Assembly (NCBI GenBank): GCA_041690995.1 | Contig: JBEPVM010000016.1 | Location: 1-31,878, forward strand | Reading direction: 5' to 3' | DNA length: 31,878 bases | Source: UBA4722 sp041690995 | GTDB lineage: Bacteria; Pseudomonadota; Gammaproteobacteria; DSM-16500 | Shown: positions 7,457-14,783 of the stretch, piece after piece | Layout of the letters: every line of letters begins with the position of its first letter | Numbering within the stretch: position 1 is the first letter of the stretch | Program-made: the position numbers and the translations under genes | Notes under the pieces: model-generated | Seen by the model: the letters and a program-made list of their open reading frames with translations, nothing else | What the model was told of the DNA's origin: nothing | Databases searched by the model: none

Positions 7457-8251
7457 ATGATAAAACTCCTAAAGAAAATGACTGCCCTAGTGATTTTATT
7501 CGGCGCAAATAGTGGCGTTTTTGCAGCAATAGATCAAGCGAATACGAATAATACCAATCATAATGATCCTTATGAGCGGTTTAATCGTGTCATGTTTCAG
7601 TTTAATTACGTTTTTGATACCCTTATTTTAAAGCCGGGGGCGACTCTTTATATTAAGCTTGTACCTAAGCCCTTAAGTAGAGGGATCAGTCATTTTTATA
7701 ATAATATTGATACCATTCCAACAGTTGTAAATGATGTATTGCAGGCTAATTTCTACCAGGCCACCAGTGATACGTGGCGTTTAGCGATTAATAGCACGAT
7801 TGGCCTCTTAGGTTTCTTTGATTTTGCATCTGATATGGGACTGGAACCTAATAAAGAAGACTTTGGTTTAACATTAGCTCAGTGGGGTTATAGAAACTCT
7901 AACTATTTGGTATTGCCTTTCTTAGGTTCTGGCACTACACGCGACCAGATTTCCTGGCTGCTTAATTATCAATTCTTCACTATTTATCCGTATATCTATC
8001 CTATAGCAACACGCTATCAACTGTATTTTGCAGGTGTTGGAGTGAGGCGTGCTGAGTTATTGCATTATCAAAACGTGTTGGAGCAAGCGTCATTAGATGA
8101 TTATACGTTTATTCGTGATGCGTATATGCAACGTAGGGCTTATCAAATAGAACGTAACGCAGAATTGAATGATCCCTATCTTGAAAAAAATAATCAAGTG
8201 GAGCACGATGCGTCATCGCCGGGTGCAAATAATAAGTCCAAGGTAACTTAG
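7457..8251 (+). CDS. mlaA: MlaA/VacJ-family outer-membrane phospholipid transport protein
   Basis: 264 residues with the full MlaA core: DPYERFNRVMFQFNYVFD (about 38-55), the PLSRGISHFYNNIDTIPTVV segment, LAINSTIGLLGFFDFASDMG (about 111-130), EDFGLTLAQWGY and LVLPFLGSGTTRD. MlaA forms a channel with porins that removes misplaced phospholipids from the outer leaflet of the outer membrane and passes them to MlaC. Unusually, there is no lipobox cysteine: the signal sequence (about 1-24, GVFA|A) looks like a signal peptidase I substrate, and no Cys is seen in the protein. No other mla genes are nearby. The icmQ-like gene follows after 6 bp, so the two are probably co-transcribed. Confidence 0.93.
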   Translation: MIKLLKKMTALVILFGANSGVFAAIDQANTNNTNHNDPYERFNRVMFQFNYVFDTLILKPGATLYIKLVPKPLSRGISHFYNNIDTIPTVVNDVLQANFYQATSDTWRLAINSTIGLLGFFDFASDMGLEPNKEDFGLTLAQWGYRNSNYLVLPFLGSGTTRDQISWLLNYQFFTIYPYIYPIATRYQLYFAGVGVRRAELLHYQNVLEQASLDDYTFIRDAYMQRRAYQIERNAELNDPYLEKNNQVEHDASSPGANNKSKVT

Positions 8252-8257
8252 AAAAAT

Positions 8258-9025
8258 ATGATGACTGAAATAATAAGCGCTATCATCGAGGAACTGAATA
8301 GGCTCGCTCAACAAATTTATGGACTGGCAACAGGATTGAAAAATGTAGCGCCAGTTGGAACGCCTGGTCAATCAGTACAATATCTCTTGGAAGCGGCAGC
8401 ACAGATCACACAGATAAGCGGTGAAATTGAACAATTATTGGAAACGAGTCAACAGAAGGAGGAGTTTTATACTCAGTTGCTTCAATCGGTTCGCGCGCTT
8501 CTCAATAATGATGAAGCGCTTAGAAAAAAATATGAAATAGATAATAAATTTCGTTTTGTGCGTGAGCAGTTACAACTACTTTTAAAAAATGTAGAACAAA
8601 AAGAACCGGACTTAACGGTTAAAGCAGATAGAAATGAGGTCGGCACAGGGTTACGTGAAAATGAAATGGCTGTCCATGTGCATCTTTATAACGCAAAAGG
8701 AATAGTATTATCAAGTTGGTATAATATGCTGACTCCTAACGTGTTTTTTGAATACAGTGTGAATAGACCTATTTATGCAGAAAGACTACAGATTGAAAAT
8801 TTATTGAAATCCAAAAATAATAAAATCCAACATGCTTATTTAATTGTTGCTGTTAATGCAGTTGATATTCTACAGTCTGACTCTGGATTAAAAGATAGTT
8901 TAGGTTGTTCACTGATAAAAATAAAAGAAGGTTCTTTATCGTTCGATAGATTACTGGCTTTTGTTTATAACGACCAGGAATATATTTTAAACGAGAAAGG
9001 CGAACTTATCAAAAAAACCAGTTAA
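8258..9025 (+). CDS. icmQ: IcmQ-like Dot/Icm protein with an extra N-terminal helical region
   Basis: 255 residues. Residues about 136-254 read like the C-terminal domain of Legionella IcmQ: a beta strand plus SSW segment (HVHLYNAKGIVLSSW), NRPIYAE (169-175), IENLLKSKNNK (179-189), AYLIVAVNAVDIL (193-205), DSLG (213-216), SLSFDRLLAFV and a final GELIKK. In Legionella this domain binds NAD and the N-terminal domain binds the chaperone IcmR. Residues 66-115 (LLNNDEALRKKY ... FVREQLQLLLK) fit the IcmR-binding helices. Legionella IcmQ has about 191 residues; here 60-65 extra residues form two predicted amphipathic helices around PVGTPGQ (32-38). It lies 6 bp after mlaA, without icmR, icmP or icmO, and overlaps the convergent zinc-ribbon gene by 4 bp. 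Confidence 0.72.
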   Translation: MMTEIISAIIEELNRLAQQIYGLATGLKNVAPVGTPGQSVQYLLEAAAQITQISGEIEQLLETSQQKEEFYTQLLQSVRALLNNDEALRKKYEIDNKFRFVREQLQLLLKNVEQKEPDLTVKADRNEVGTGLRENEMAVHVHLYNAKGIVLSSWYNMLTPNVFFEYSVNRPIYAERLQIENLLKSKNNKIQHAYLIVAVNAVDILQSDSGLKDSLGCSLIKIKEGSLSFDRLLAFVYNDQEYILNEKGELIKKTS

Positions 9026-9762
9026 CCACGGTGACGGCTGGCTTGTTTGTTAGTAGGAGTGTTGGTCAAGGGTTTCCCTTGATTAAGGGTCCTTACAATA
9101 GGCGCACTGTTACCTAACCAAGTAAAAAACCGCTTTAACTCACCTTGCATTTCAATTTTTCCAGGTTCTATTGCATGGAAGAGATTATTGAAATCAGTCG
9201 TTGTTTTTCTAAGTTCTTCTTTTTTAACTCTCTTAATGGTATCGGCATTCTCTTTGTTTTTTACGCCTAACACTCTTTGATGTTCGGTTGCGCCACGTGC
9301 GATTGTTGTTTTCTTTGTTTGTTGCTGCGCAATGACTTGTTGTCGAGAGAGTTCTTTACCTTGTGATTCAGGACTCTTTGGAGTTGTTATATAAATTTCA
9401 CGGTGTTCTCTCTCGGATTTTTCTTTGGTATGAATTTGCTCGGCTTTATTATCCTTGGCTTCTTGTTTTTTAATATCTTCTTTTTTATAAAGCTCTTTTA
9501 TAGAGTGAATCTGTTGCTGGCTCTTCGCATCAATATAAAGTTTCTCTTTACCTCGAATGCCTATGCCTGAGGGTGTCGTTGAACCTTCTTCATTAGCAAT
9601 ACTGAGGGCAGTTTTTTCTGTTTTACCAGCGCCCCGACAGGCTGCGCAGATTTTCCCATAGCTGGCGCCGTGTGCGCCGCCTAATTGTAGAAAAGCAGAC
9701 AATGGCTTCTCGATGCTGCAAGCGCTACAGGTGCGAGTGAGCGGGCTGGTGGGTGTTGCCAT
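9022..9762 (-). CDS. Zinc-ribbon protein with long charged linker, function unknown
   Basis: 246 residues counted from ATG 9762, chosen because GAGG lies 6 nt upstream; a second ATG 12 nt earlier has its SD too close. The N-terminus carries a CxxC-x23-CxxC knuckle (C12, C15, C39, C42) in the arrangement C-x2-C-x3-KPLSAF ... C-x2-C, typical of small treble-clef/zinc-ribbon modules. Residues about 60-190 are Lys/Glu/Gln-rich and probably disordered or helical. The C-terminus is a compact segment, DFNNLFHAIEPGKIEMQGEL followed by KRFFTWLG. The gene is convergent with icmQ (4-bp overlap) and divergent from hfq. I do not recognise a family; a host-directed or nucleic-acid-binding role is possible but not shown. 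Confidence 0.65.
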   Translation of the reverse strand: MATPTSPLTRTCSACSIEKPLSAFLQLGGAHGASYGKICAACRGAGKTEKTALSIANEEGSTTPSGIGIRGKEKLYIDAKSQQQIHSIKELYKKEDIKKQEAKDNKAEQIHTKEKSEREHREIYITTPKSPESQGKELSRQQVIAQQQTKKTTIARGATEHQRVLGVKNKENADTIKRVKKEELRKTTTDFNNLFHAIEPGKIEMQGELKRFFTWLGNSAPIVRTLNQGKPLTNTPTNKQASRHRG

Positions 9763-9858
9763 GACATACCTCATCCTTGGATGAACTTGATTATAAACGA
9801 TAGTGGTTACAGTGGGAAGCGCTTGCTGTGGTTTAAAGATTAGAGTATGCTCAACGCG

Positions 9859-9887
9859 TTGATTATATTGCTATTGAGCAGTAATAA
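9859..9887 (+). promoter_or_regulatory. Putative sigma-70 promoter of hfq
   Basis: TTGATT (9859-9864) and TAATAA (9882-9887) are separated by 17 bp. A start near 9894 would leave only about 8 nt before ATG 9902 but 23 nt before ATG 9917, which agrees with the SD evidence for the later hfq start. Confidence 0.4.
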
Positions 9888-9916
9888 TATGGGATAATTA
9901 CATGGAGAATAAAAAT

Positions 9917-10204
9917 ATGACAAAAGGGCCCTCATTACAAGATCCTTTCTTGAATACGTTACGCAAAGAAAAGATTCCAGTATCAATTTATCTAGTAAAT
10001 GGAATAAAGCTGCAAGGAATAGTGGAGTCGTTTGATCAATTCGTTGTGCTATTAAAAAATACAGTGAGTCAAATGGTTTATAAACACGCTATTTCTACGG
10101 TTGTTCCATCACGGAATGTTCCTTCACCATTGGACTACAGTAGTCACAATAGTGGCAGTGGTACTGGACAAGGGTTACCAGAGAAAGATAAAGAAAAAGA
10201 ATAA
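9917..10204 (+). CDS. hfq: RNA chaperone Hfq
   Basis: 95 residues from ATG 9917, preferred over in-frame ATG 9902 because GGAG (9904-9907) lies 9 nt upstream of 9917. The Sm1 motif (QDPFLNTLRKEKIPVSIYLV, NGIKLQGIVESFDQFVVLL) and Sm2 motif (QMVYKHAISTVVPSR) are intact, including Gln8, Phe42-equivalent and the YKHA His of the proximal RNA site. Hfq hexamers pair small RNAs with mRNAs, matching the presence of a LetA-type regulator that acts through small RNAs. The C-tail after residue 75 is short, polar and Gly/Ser then Lys/Glu-rich. It heads the hfq-hflK-hflC-purA cluster; hflX, usually between hfq and hflK, is absent. Confidence 0.97.
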   Translation: MTKGPSLQDPFLNTLRKEKIPVSIYLVNGIKLQGIVESFDQFVVLLKNTVSQMVYKHAISTVVPSRNVPSPLDYSSHNSGSGTGQGLPEKDKEKE

Positions 10205-10275
10205 AGTCAGTTGCGTGCGGTATCATTGCCCACTAGAATCATTGTTTTAAGACTGTTTGTAGTGGGAGTTAAATT

Positions 10276-11433
10276 ATGCCGTGGAATGAACCCAATGGAA
10301 ATAGTAGCCATAAAGATCCATGGAGTGGAAAAAAAGGGTTCAGTGGTCCTCCAGACCTTGATAAATTCTTGCGAGAATTACTGAAAAAATTATCCGTTCT
10401 TTTTGCTTTAAAAAAGGGGAATATTCCTTGGCAGCCCTCCATGAATCAAGAAGTGGGCTTTGTTTTTGGAGTCATGGGAGTTGTTATAGCGATTGCTTGG
10501 ATGTTATCTGGGTTATTCATTGTGAACCCAGCAGAAGAAGCGGTTATCTTACGATTTGGCCAATATTCAGATGTGATGCAACCTGGATTGCACTGGTTTG
10601 CGCGGTTTATTGATACCAAATACCTGGTTGATGTGCAGAAAATATATTCATTTTCCTTGCAAGGTGATTTCATCACAAAATCGTCCGATCAAAATGATTT
10701 ACCAAATGTCATTGGTACGACAAAAAAAATATCTGATATGTCTGATCAATCCAAAAATCTCGTCAATGTTGAGTTAAATGTGCAGTATCGTATTAGCGAT
10801 CCGCGCGCTTATTTATTTAATGTAGTTGATCCTGATGCGACGATTAAAGCAGTAGCTTCCAGCGCATTGTCTGATATGGTTGGCCAAATGAAACTAGATG
10901 AGGTACTGACCACAGGTCGTGAAACGCTCAGTTCAGGAATCCTGGAGCGAGTTAAACGTGTCCTGACTTCTTATAACTCAGGTTTAGAAGTGATTACAGT
11001 CACATTACGTAAAGTGCAGGCGCCAGATCAAGTGCGCGCTGCATTTAGTGATGTGAATCGTGCAGATCAAGATAAGGCAACTTACGTGCAACAAGCGGAA
11101 GCTTATGCAAGTAAAGTAGTGCCAATAGCACAGGGTATGGCAGCACGTATTCTGGCGGATGCCAATGCCTATCAGCAACAAATTGTGCTGCACGCGCAAG
11201 CGAATGTCGCAAAATATCAAGCTGTTTTGCAAGTGTATAAAGCCGCACCAGAGATTACACGTGATCGTATGTATTTAGAAACGATGGAAACGGTATTGCA
11301 AAATACGAGTAAAATATTAATTGATAGTAATGCTGGCAATAATTTAATTTACTTGCCATTGGATAAGCTGGGGAACGCATCTGCTCTTCCAAGTCGAACA
11401 AATGAATTGGAGGTCAAAAATGATGCCAATTAA
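10276..11433 (+). CDS. hflK: FtsH-protease modulator HflK
   Basis: 385-residue SPFH/prohibitin-family membrane protein. It has a Gly/Pro-rich cytoplasmic N-terminus (MPWNEPNGN ... PPDLDKFLREL), one transmembrane helix at about 59-83, then the periplasmic SPFH domain (NPAEEAVILRFGQYSD ... PGLHWFARFID) and a long Ala/Gln-rich helix (about 255-330). With HflC it forms a cage around FtsH and limits its degradation of membrane proteins. SD GGGAG lies 8 nt before ATG 10276. Its end overlaps the start of hflC by 14 nt, so the two are translationally coupled. Confidence 0.97.
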   Translation: MPWNEPNGNSSHKDPWSGKKGFSGPPDLDKFLRELLKKLSVLFALKKGNIPWQPSMNQEVGFVFGVMGVVIAIAWMLSGLFIVNPAEEAVILRFGQYSDVMQPGLHWFARFIDTKYLVDVQKIYSFSLQGDFITKSSDQNDLPNVIGTTKKISDMSDQSKNLVNVELNVQYRISDPRAYLFNVVDPDATIKAVASSALSDMVGQMKLDEVLTTGRETLSSGILERVKRVLTSYNSGLEVITVTLRKVQAPDQVRAAFSDVNRADQDKATYVQQAEAYASKVVPIAQGMAARILADANAYQQQIVLHAQANVAKYQAVLQVYKAAPEITRDRMYLETMETVLQNTSKILIDSNAGNNLIYLPLDKLGNASALPSRTNELEVKNDAN

Positions 11434-12340
11434 AAAGAATGTTATACTTGCAGCTATTGTCATTTTAGTGATTGGGTTTTTTATTTTTTTTACAGTCAAT
11501 GAAGGACAAAGCGCATTTATTTTGCGTTTGGGTAAAATTGTGGGAAGGGGTAAAGATCAACCGACTATTCAAAACCCAGGGTTACATTTTAAAATTCCTT
11601 TTATTGATCATGTGCGTTATTTCGATATGCGTATGCAAGAACTTGCAACGCCAGTGTCGCATCCATTAACTGTTGTAACTAAAGAACAGACTTATTTGGA
11701 AATAGAATATTTTGCAAAATGGCATATTACTAATTTAACGAAATTTTACACGAGTACGGGCGGTATTGTGAGTTGGGCTGAGACGTTATTAGAGCAACGC
11801 ATTAATGATATTGTGCGTGCGGAATATGGTAGACGTACCAGTATTCAAGCCATTTCGACAGATCGTGCCAACATGATGTTAGCCATTAGAGAACAAGCGG
11901 ATACGATTGGCAAAGATCAAGGCGTCAGTGTGGTTGATGTGCGTATTCAACAAATCACGTTACCTAAAGACGTCATGGGGTCTGTATTTAAACGCATGGC
12001 AACCGAACGTAAGCAATTTGCTGAAGCGAAACGCGCAGGGGGAGTAGAAAAATCAGAAGAAATTAGAGCGCTTGCCGATCAAGACGTAACAGTGATTAAA
12101 GCAAAAGCGTTAATGCAAGCGGCGACTATTCGTGCTAAAGGCGATCAAGAAGCTGCAGGCATTTATGCAAAAGCGTATGGCGGCGATCCCGCATTTTATA
12201 CTTTTTATCGCAGTTTAGAAGTGTATAAGAATAGCTTTAAAGATAAAAATGATATTTTAGTTTTAAAACCTGAAGGACGATTTTTTAATTACTTCCATGG
12301 TGGATCAAATAACATAGCTAATATAACAACTAAAAAATGA
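11420..12340 (+). CDS. hflC: FtsH-protease modulator HflC
   Basis: 306 residues from ATG 11420 (MMPIKKN), chosen over the in-frame ATG 11402 because GGAGG (11409-11413) lies 6 nt upstream; a third ATG follows directly at 11423. One transmembrane segment (about 6-27) is followed by the SPFH domain (NEGQSAFILRLGKIVG, PGLHFKIPFIDHVRYFDMR) and a helical arm rich in Ala/Lys (RKQFAEAKRAGGVEKSEEIR). The C-terminal GGDPAFYTFYRSLEVYK is typical of HflC. It partners with HflK, and purA follows after 13 bp. Confidence 0.97.
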   Translation: MMPIKKNVILAAIVILVIGFFIFFTVNEGQSAFILRLGKIVGRGKDQPTIQNPGLHFKIPFIDHVRYFDMRMQELATPVSHPLTVVTKEQTYLEIEYFAKWHITNLTKFYTSTGGIVSWAETLLEQRINDIVRAEYGRRTSIQAISTDRANMMLAIREQADTIGKDQGVSVVDVRIQQITLPKDVMGSVFKRMATERKQFAEAKRAGGVEKSEEIRALADQDVTVIKAKALMQAATIRAKGDQEAAGIYAKAYGGDPAFYTFYRSLEVYKNSFKDKNDILVLKPEGRFFNYFHGGSNNIANITTKK

Positions 12341-12353
12341 TAGGAATTTTTTG

Positions 12354-13721
12354 ATGAGCAAGCATATTGTAATCCTCGGCGGTCAATGGGGGGACGAGGG
12401 TAAAGGTAAAATTGTTGATATGCTGATGAGCAAAGCCTCTGTTGTTGTGCGATTCCAAGGAGGACATAATGCAGGGCATACTTTAATCATTGGTGGGCAG
12501 AAAACTATTTTACGGCTCATCCCATCGGGTATTCTGCACCCCCACGTCCATTGTTTAATTGGCAATGGCGTTGTGTTGTCACCCGTAGCATTGTTACAGG
12601 AAATCAGTGAGTTAGAAAAACGTGGAATTCATGTCCCAGAACGGTTACGAATCAGCGAATCATGCACTTTGATTTTACCCTACCATGTTGCTTTGGATCA
12701 GGCGCGGGAAAAGGCCAAAGGTGTCACTGCGATTGGAACAACGGGTCGAGGCATAGGGCCTGCTTATGAAGATAAAATTGCTAGACGTGCTTTGCGATTC
12801 GGTGATTTGTTTGATGAGAAAAAATTCAGTGCTAAATTGGCCGAAGTGCTTGAGTATCATAATTTTATTTTAAAAAATTATTATCAACAAGCTCCCATTG
12901 ATTGTCATCAATTATGTGAGACGATGTTGGCATTGGCGCCGCAGTTAAAACCCATGAAAGCAGATGTTGTTGAATTGTTAGCAGACTATCGTGCGCAAGG
13001 TCAGCCTATTATTTTTGAAGGTGCGCAAGGAACTTTGTTAGATGTCGATCATGGCACATATCCCTACGTGACATCTTCGAATACTGTTGCAGGTGCAGCG
13101 AGTATAGGCAGTGGCGTGGGTCCTTTGTATCTGGATTATGTGTTAGGCGTGATGAAAGCCTATACTACGCGCGTAGGCAGTGGACCCTTTCCGACAGAAT
13201 TACATGACGACACTGGGAAACAGTTAGCAGAGCGTGGTAAAGAATTTGGTTCAGTGACAGGACGGCCACGGCGCTGTGGTTGGTTAGATATGGCTATTCT
13301 ACGTCGTTCTATACAACTCAATAGTTTTTCTGGGTTGTGTATTATGAAAATAGATGTTTTAGATGGATTAGAAACTCTACGTATTTGTACAGGATATCAG
13401 TTGCATGGGCGTACAATTACAGTGTTGCCTATTGATGCAGATGTATTAGCATTATGTGAGCCAATTTACGAAGATTTACCTGGATGGAAAGAATCGACGG
13501 CAGGCATTAAAGTATTTTCCAAACTTCCCATTAACGCACAAAAATATTTATTGCGAATTGAGGAGTTGGCAGGTATTCCGATTGATATTGTTTCAACCGG
13601 ACCTGAGCGTAACGAAACGATTGTATTGAGAGATTTATTTGAAAGTACCACGAAATCAAGTACAGATAAATGCCGGGGAGAGGACTCGAACCTCCACAGG
13701 GTTACCCCCACAAGTACCTGA
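12354..13721 (+). CDS. purA: Adenylosuccinate synthetase with C-terminus running into tRNA-Leu
   Basis: GTP-dependent enzyme joining IMP and aspartate in AMP synthesis. Motifs: GGQWGDEGKGKIVD (P-loop-like, catalytic Asp), GGHNAGHTL (catalytic His), the GTTGRGIGPAYEDK IMP loop, FEGAQGTLLDVDHGTYPYVT, GVMKAYTTRVGSGPFPTE and GRPRRCGWLD. The start is ATG 12354 with AGGA 8 nt upstream (an in-frame TTG precedes it). The normal PurA end is near ERNETIVLRDLFE; here the frame stays open for about 24 more codons and stops at 13719-13721, so the last 51 bp are antisense to the tRNA-Leu gene. The product has 455 residues against about 430 normally. Confidence 0.95.
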   Translation: MSKHIVILGGQWGDEGKGKIVDMLMSKASVVVRFQGGHNAGHTLIIGGQKTILRLIPSGILHPHVHCLIGNGVVLSPVALLQEISELEKRGIHVPERLRISESCTLILPYHVALDQAREKAKGVTAIGTTGRGIGPAYEDKIARRALRFGDLFDEKKFSAKLAEVLEYHNFILKNYYQQAPIDCHQLCETMLALAPQLKPMKADVVELLADYRAQGQPIIFEGAQGTLLDVDHGTYPYVTSSNTVAGAASIGSGVGPLYLDYVLGVMKAYTTRVGSGPFPTELHDDTGKQLAERGKEFGSVTGRPRRCGWLDMAILRRSIQLNSFSGLCIMKIDVLDGLETLRICTGYQLHGRTITVLPIDADVLALCEPIYEDLPGWKESTAGIKVFSKLPINAQKYLLRIEELAGIPIDIVSTGPERNETIVLRDLFESTTKSSTDKCRGEDSNLHRVTPTST

Positions 13722-13754
13722 AACTTGCGTGTCTACCAGTTCCACCACCTCGGC
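13671..13754 (-). tRNA. tRNA-Leu (CAG)
   Basis: 84 nt with class II (long variable arm) tRNA-Leu structure. The acceptor 5' strand is GCCGAGG, the D-arm has GTGGAACTGGTAGACAC, and the anticodon stem CAAGT/ACTTG closes loop TTCAGGT (anticodon CAG). The variable arm is TGGGGGTAACCCTG and the T-arm GGAGG-TTCGAGT-CCTCT. Acceptor position 5 (A) faces C at position 68, a mismatch. The 3' end is discriminator A without an encoded CCA (the next bases are TTT). It overlaps the end of purA on the opposite strand by 51 bp. Confidence 0.96.
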
Positions 13755-13764
13755 ATCAGGTTGA

Positions 13765-13793
13765 ACTGTAATGAGAAATGTTTCTATTGTCAA
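13765..13793 (-). promoter_or_regulatory. Sigma-70 promoter of tRNA-Leu
   Basis: On the minus strand a perfect -35 TTGACA (13788-13793) and a -10 TACAGT (13765-13770) are separated by 17 bp. The -10 lies 10 bp upstream of the mature tRNA 5' end (13754). Confidence 0.75.
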
Positions 13794-13926
13794 AATTATT
13801 TTGGAACTGGAAGTGTGATAAGCAAAGCTTAACGAATCTTGTCATTGAATGGATAAATTATTACATCCTCTTAGACAGCTAATAGCGAGTAAGCTTGTTT
13901 ATTCTTTATATAAGCAAATGCGATTA

Positions 13927-14667
13927 TTATAGCGGGCATAGCAGGAGTTTGGTGCGAAGTTCCATGCGTTTTACAAAAGGGAGAGTAATAGCGTTATCTT
14001 CAGAATTATTTCCTGGAGTGTCAGTTCGTCTTTCTCTGAAAAAGAGCGGGGCTCTATTGCTGTAGAAATGAGTTCCTGTAATAGCTGCTAGCCCTGCACC
14101 CATAAAAACGGGAGCAGATAATGCGATGGCAGCAGCTACGATGAACCAGCTGATGCCTCTTATAAGCGATAATAGAAAGACTTCTTTTCTATCTGCAATA
14201 GTTGCTGCTACCTGTGGATTTAAAACCGTACGGCTTTGAGCTATATCTTTTTTTATTTTTTGTAGGTAAAGGTACTCAAAGGTGGCATCCTCCAAAGCAA
14301 ATATGCCAAGCATTATGCAAATGCTTATCACACCCGTTGTTGAACCGTACTTAGCAGCATAAGCGGGCGTAGAAACCCTAAAACCTGCTACTGTTATTAA
14401 ACCACCTAAAATAGTTTCCATGATTGCGAAGATTGCGGAAACGGATTGCTTTTTTTCAACGAGTGCTAAAGCATACACAATCTTTGAAATAGTAATTCCT
14501 ACGCAGACTGCTGGAATAAGCCAGGGTAGCATAAGCAAAGCTGTACTGGTTGCTATAACCTGACATGCTGTTAATATGAATCCTACTGTAAGAGCGGTTG
14601 TCCCTACTGTACTTATTATTTCAGAGGTGGCGGTGATATTGGTGTTCCATTCTCTCAAAGTGGCCAT
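13927..14667 (-). CDS. Multi-span membrane protein, putative effector
   Basis: 246 residues. Hydrophobic spans lie near 17-37, 43-66, 78-96, 111-125 and 165-195, followed by a polar, basic C-terminal tail of about 45 residues (SNRAPLFFRERRTDTPGNNS ...). No enzymatic motif is recognised. SD GAGGG lies 7 nt before ATG 14667. It is divergent from the U-box gene and sits in the accessory island between tRNA-Leu and recG. Pairs of hydrophobic hairpins with polar tails are common in Legionella and Coxiella effectors that insert into host membranes; that role is an inference from context. Confidence 0.6.
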   Translation of the reverse strand: MATLREWNTNITATSEIISTVGTTALTVGFILTACQVIATSTALLMLPWLIPAVCVGITISKIVYALALVEKKQSVSAIFAIMETILGGLITVAGFRVSTPAYAAKYGSTTGVISICIMLGIFALEDATFEYLYLQKIKKDIAQSRTVLNPQVAATIADRKEVFLLSLIRGISWFIVAAAIALSAPVFMGAGLAAITGTHFYSNRAPLFFRERRTDTPGNNSEDNAITLPFVKRMELRTKLLLCPL

Positions 14668-14783
14668 GCTATTTCCCTCTTAAATGATTCATTAAAAAAG
14701 CCAATTTTAATGATATTATGAACATGAAATATATGATACCATTTTTCTTTCGAGCAGCTACGGAAAATAGAAAAGGGGAAAAA

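Noticed and set aside
13466..13711. Minus-strand ORF overlapping purA and tRNA-Leu
   Set aside because: It begins with the translated tRNA sequence and runs antisense to conserved purA codons; a shadow ORF.
14668..14783. PmrA-like half-sites between the two divergent island genes
   Set aside because: Single halves match (for example ATTAAAATT) but the second half at the required 11-bp offset matches at only about 4 of 9 positions on either strand.
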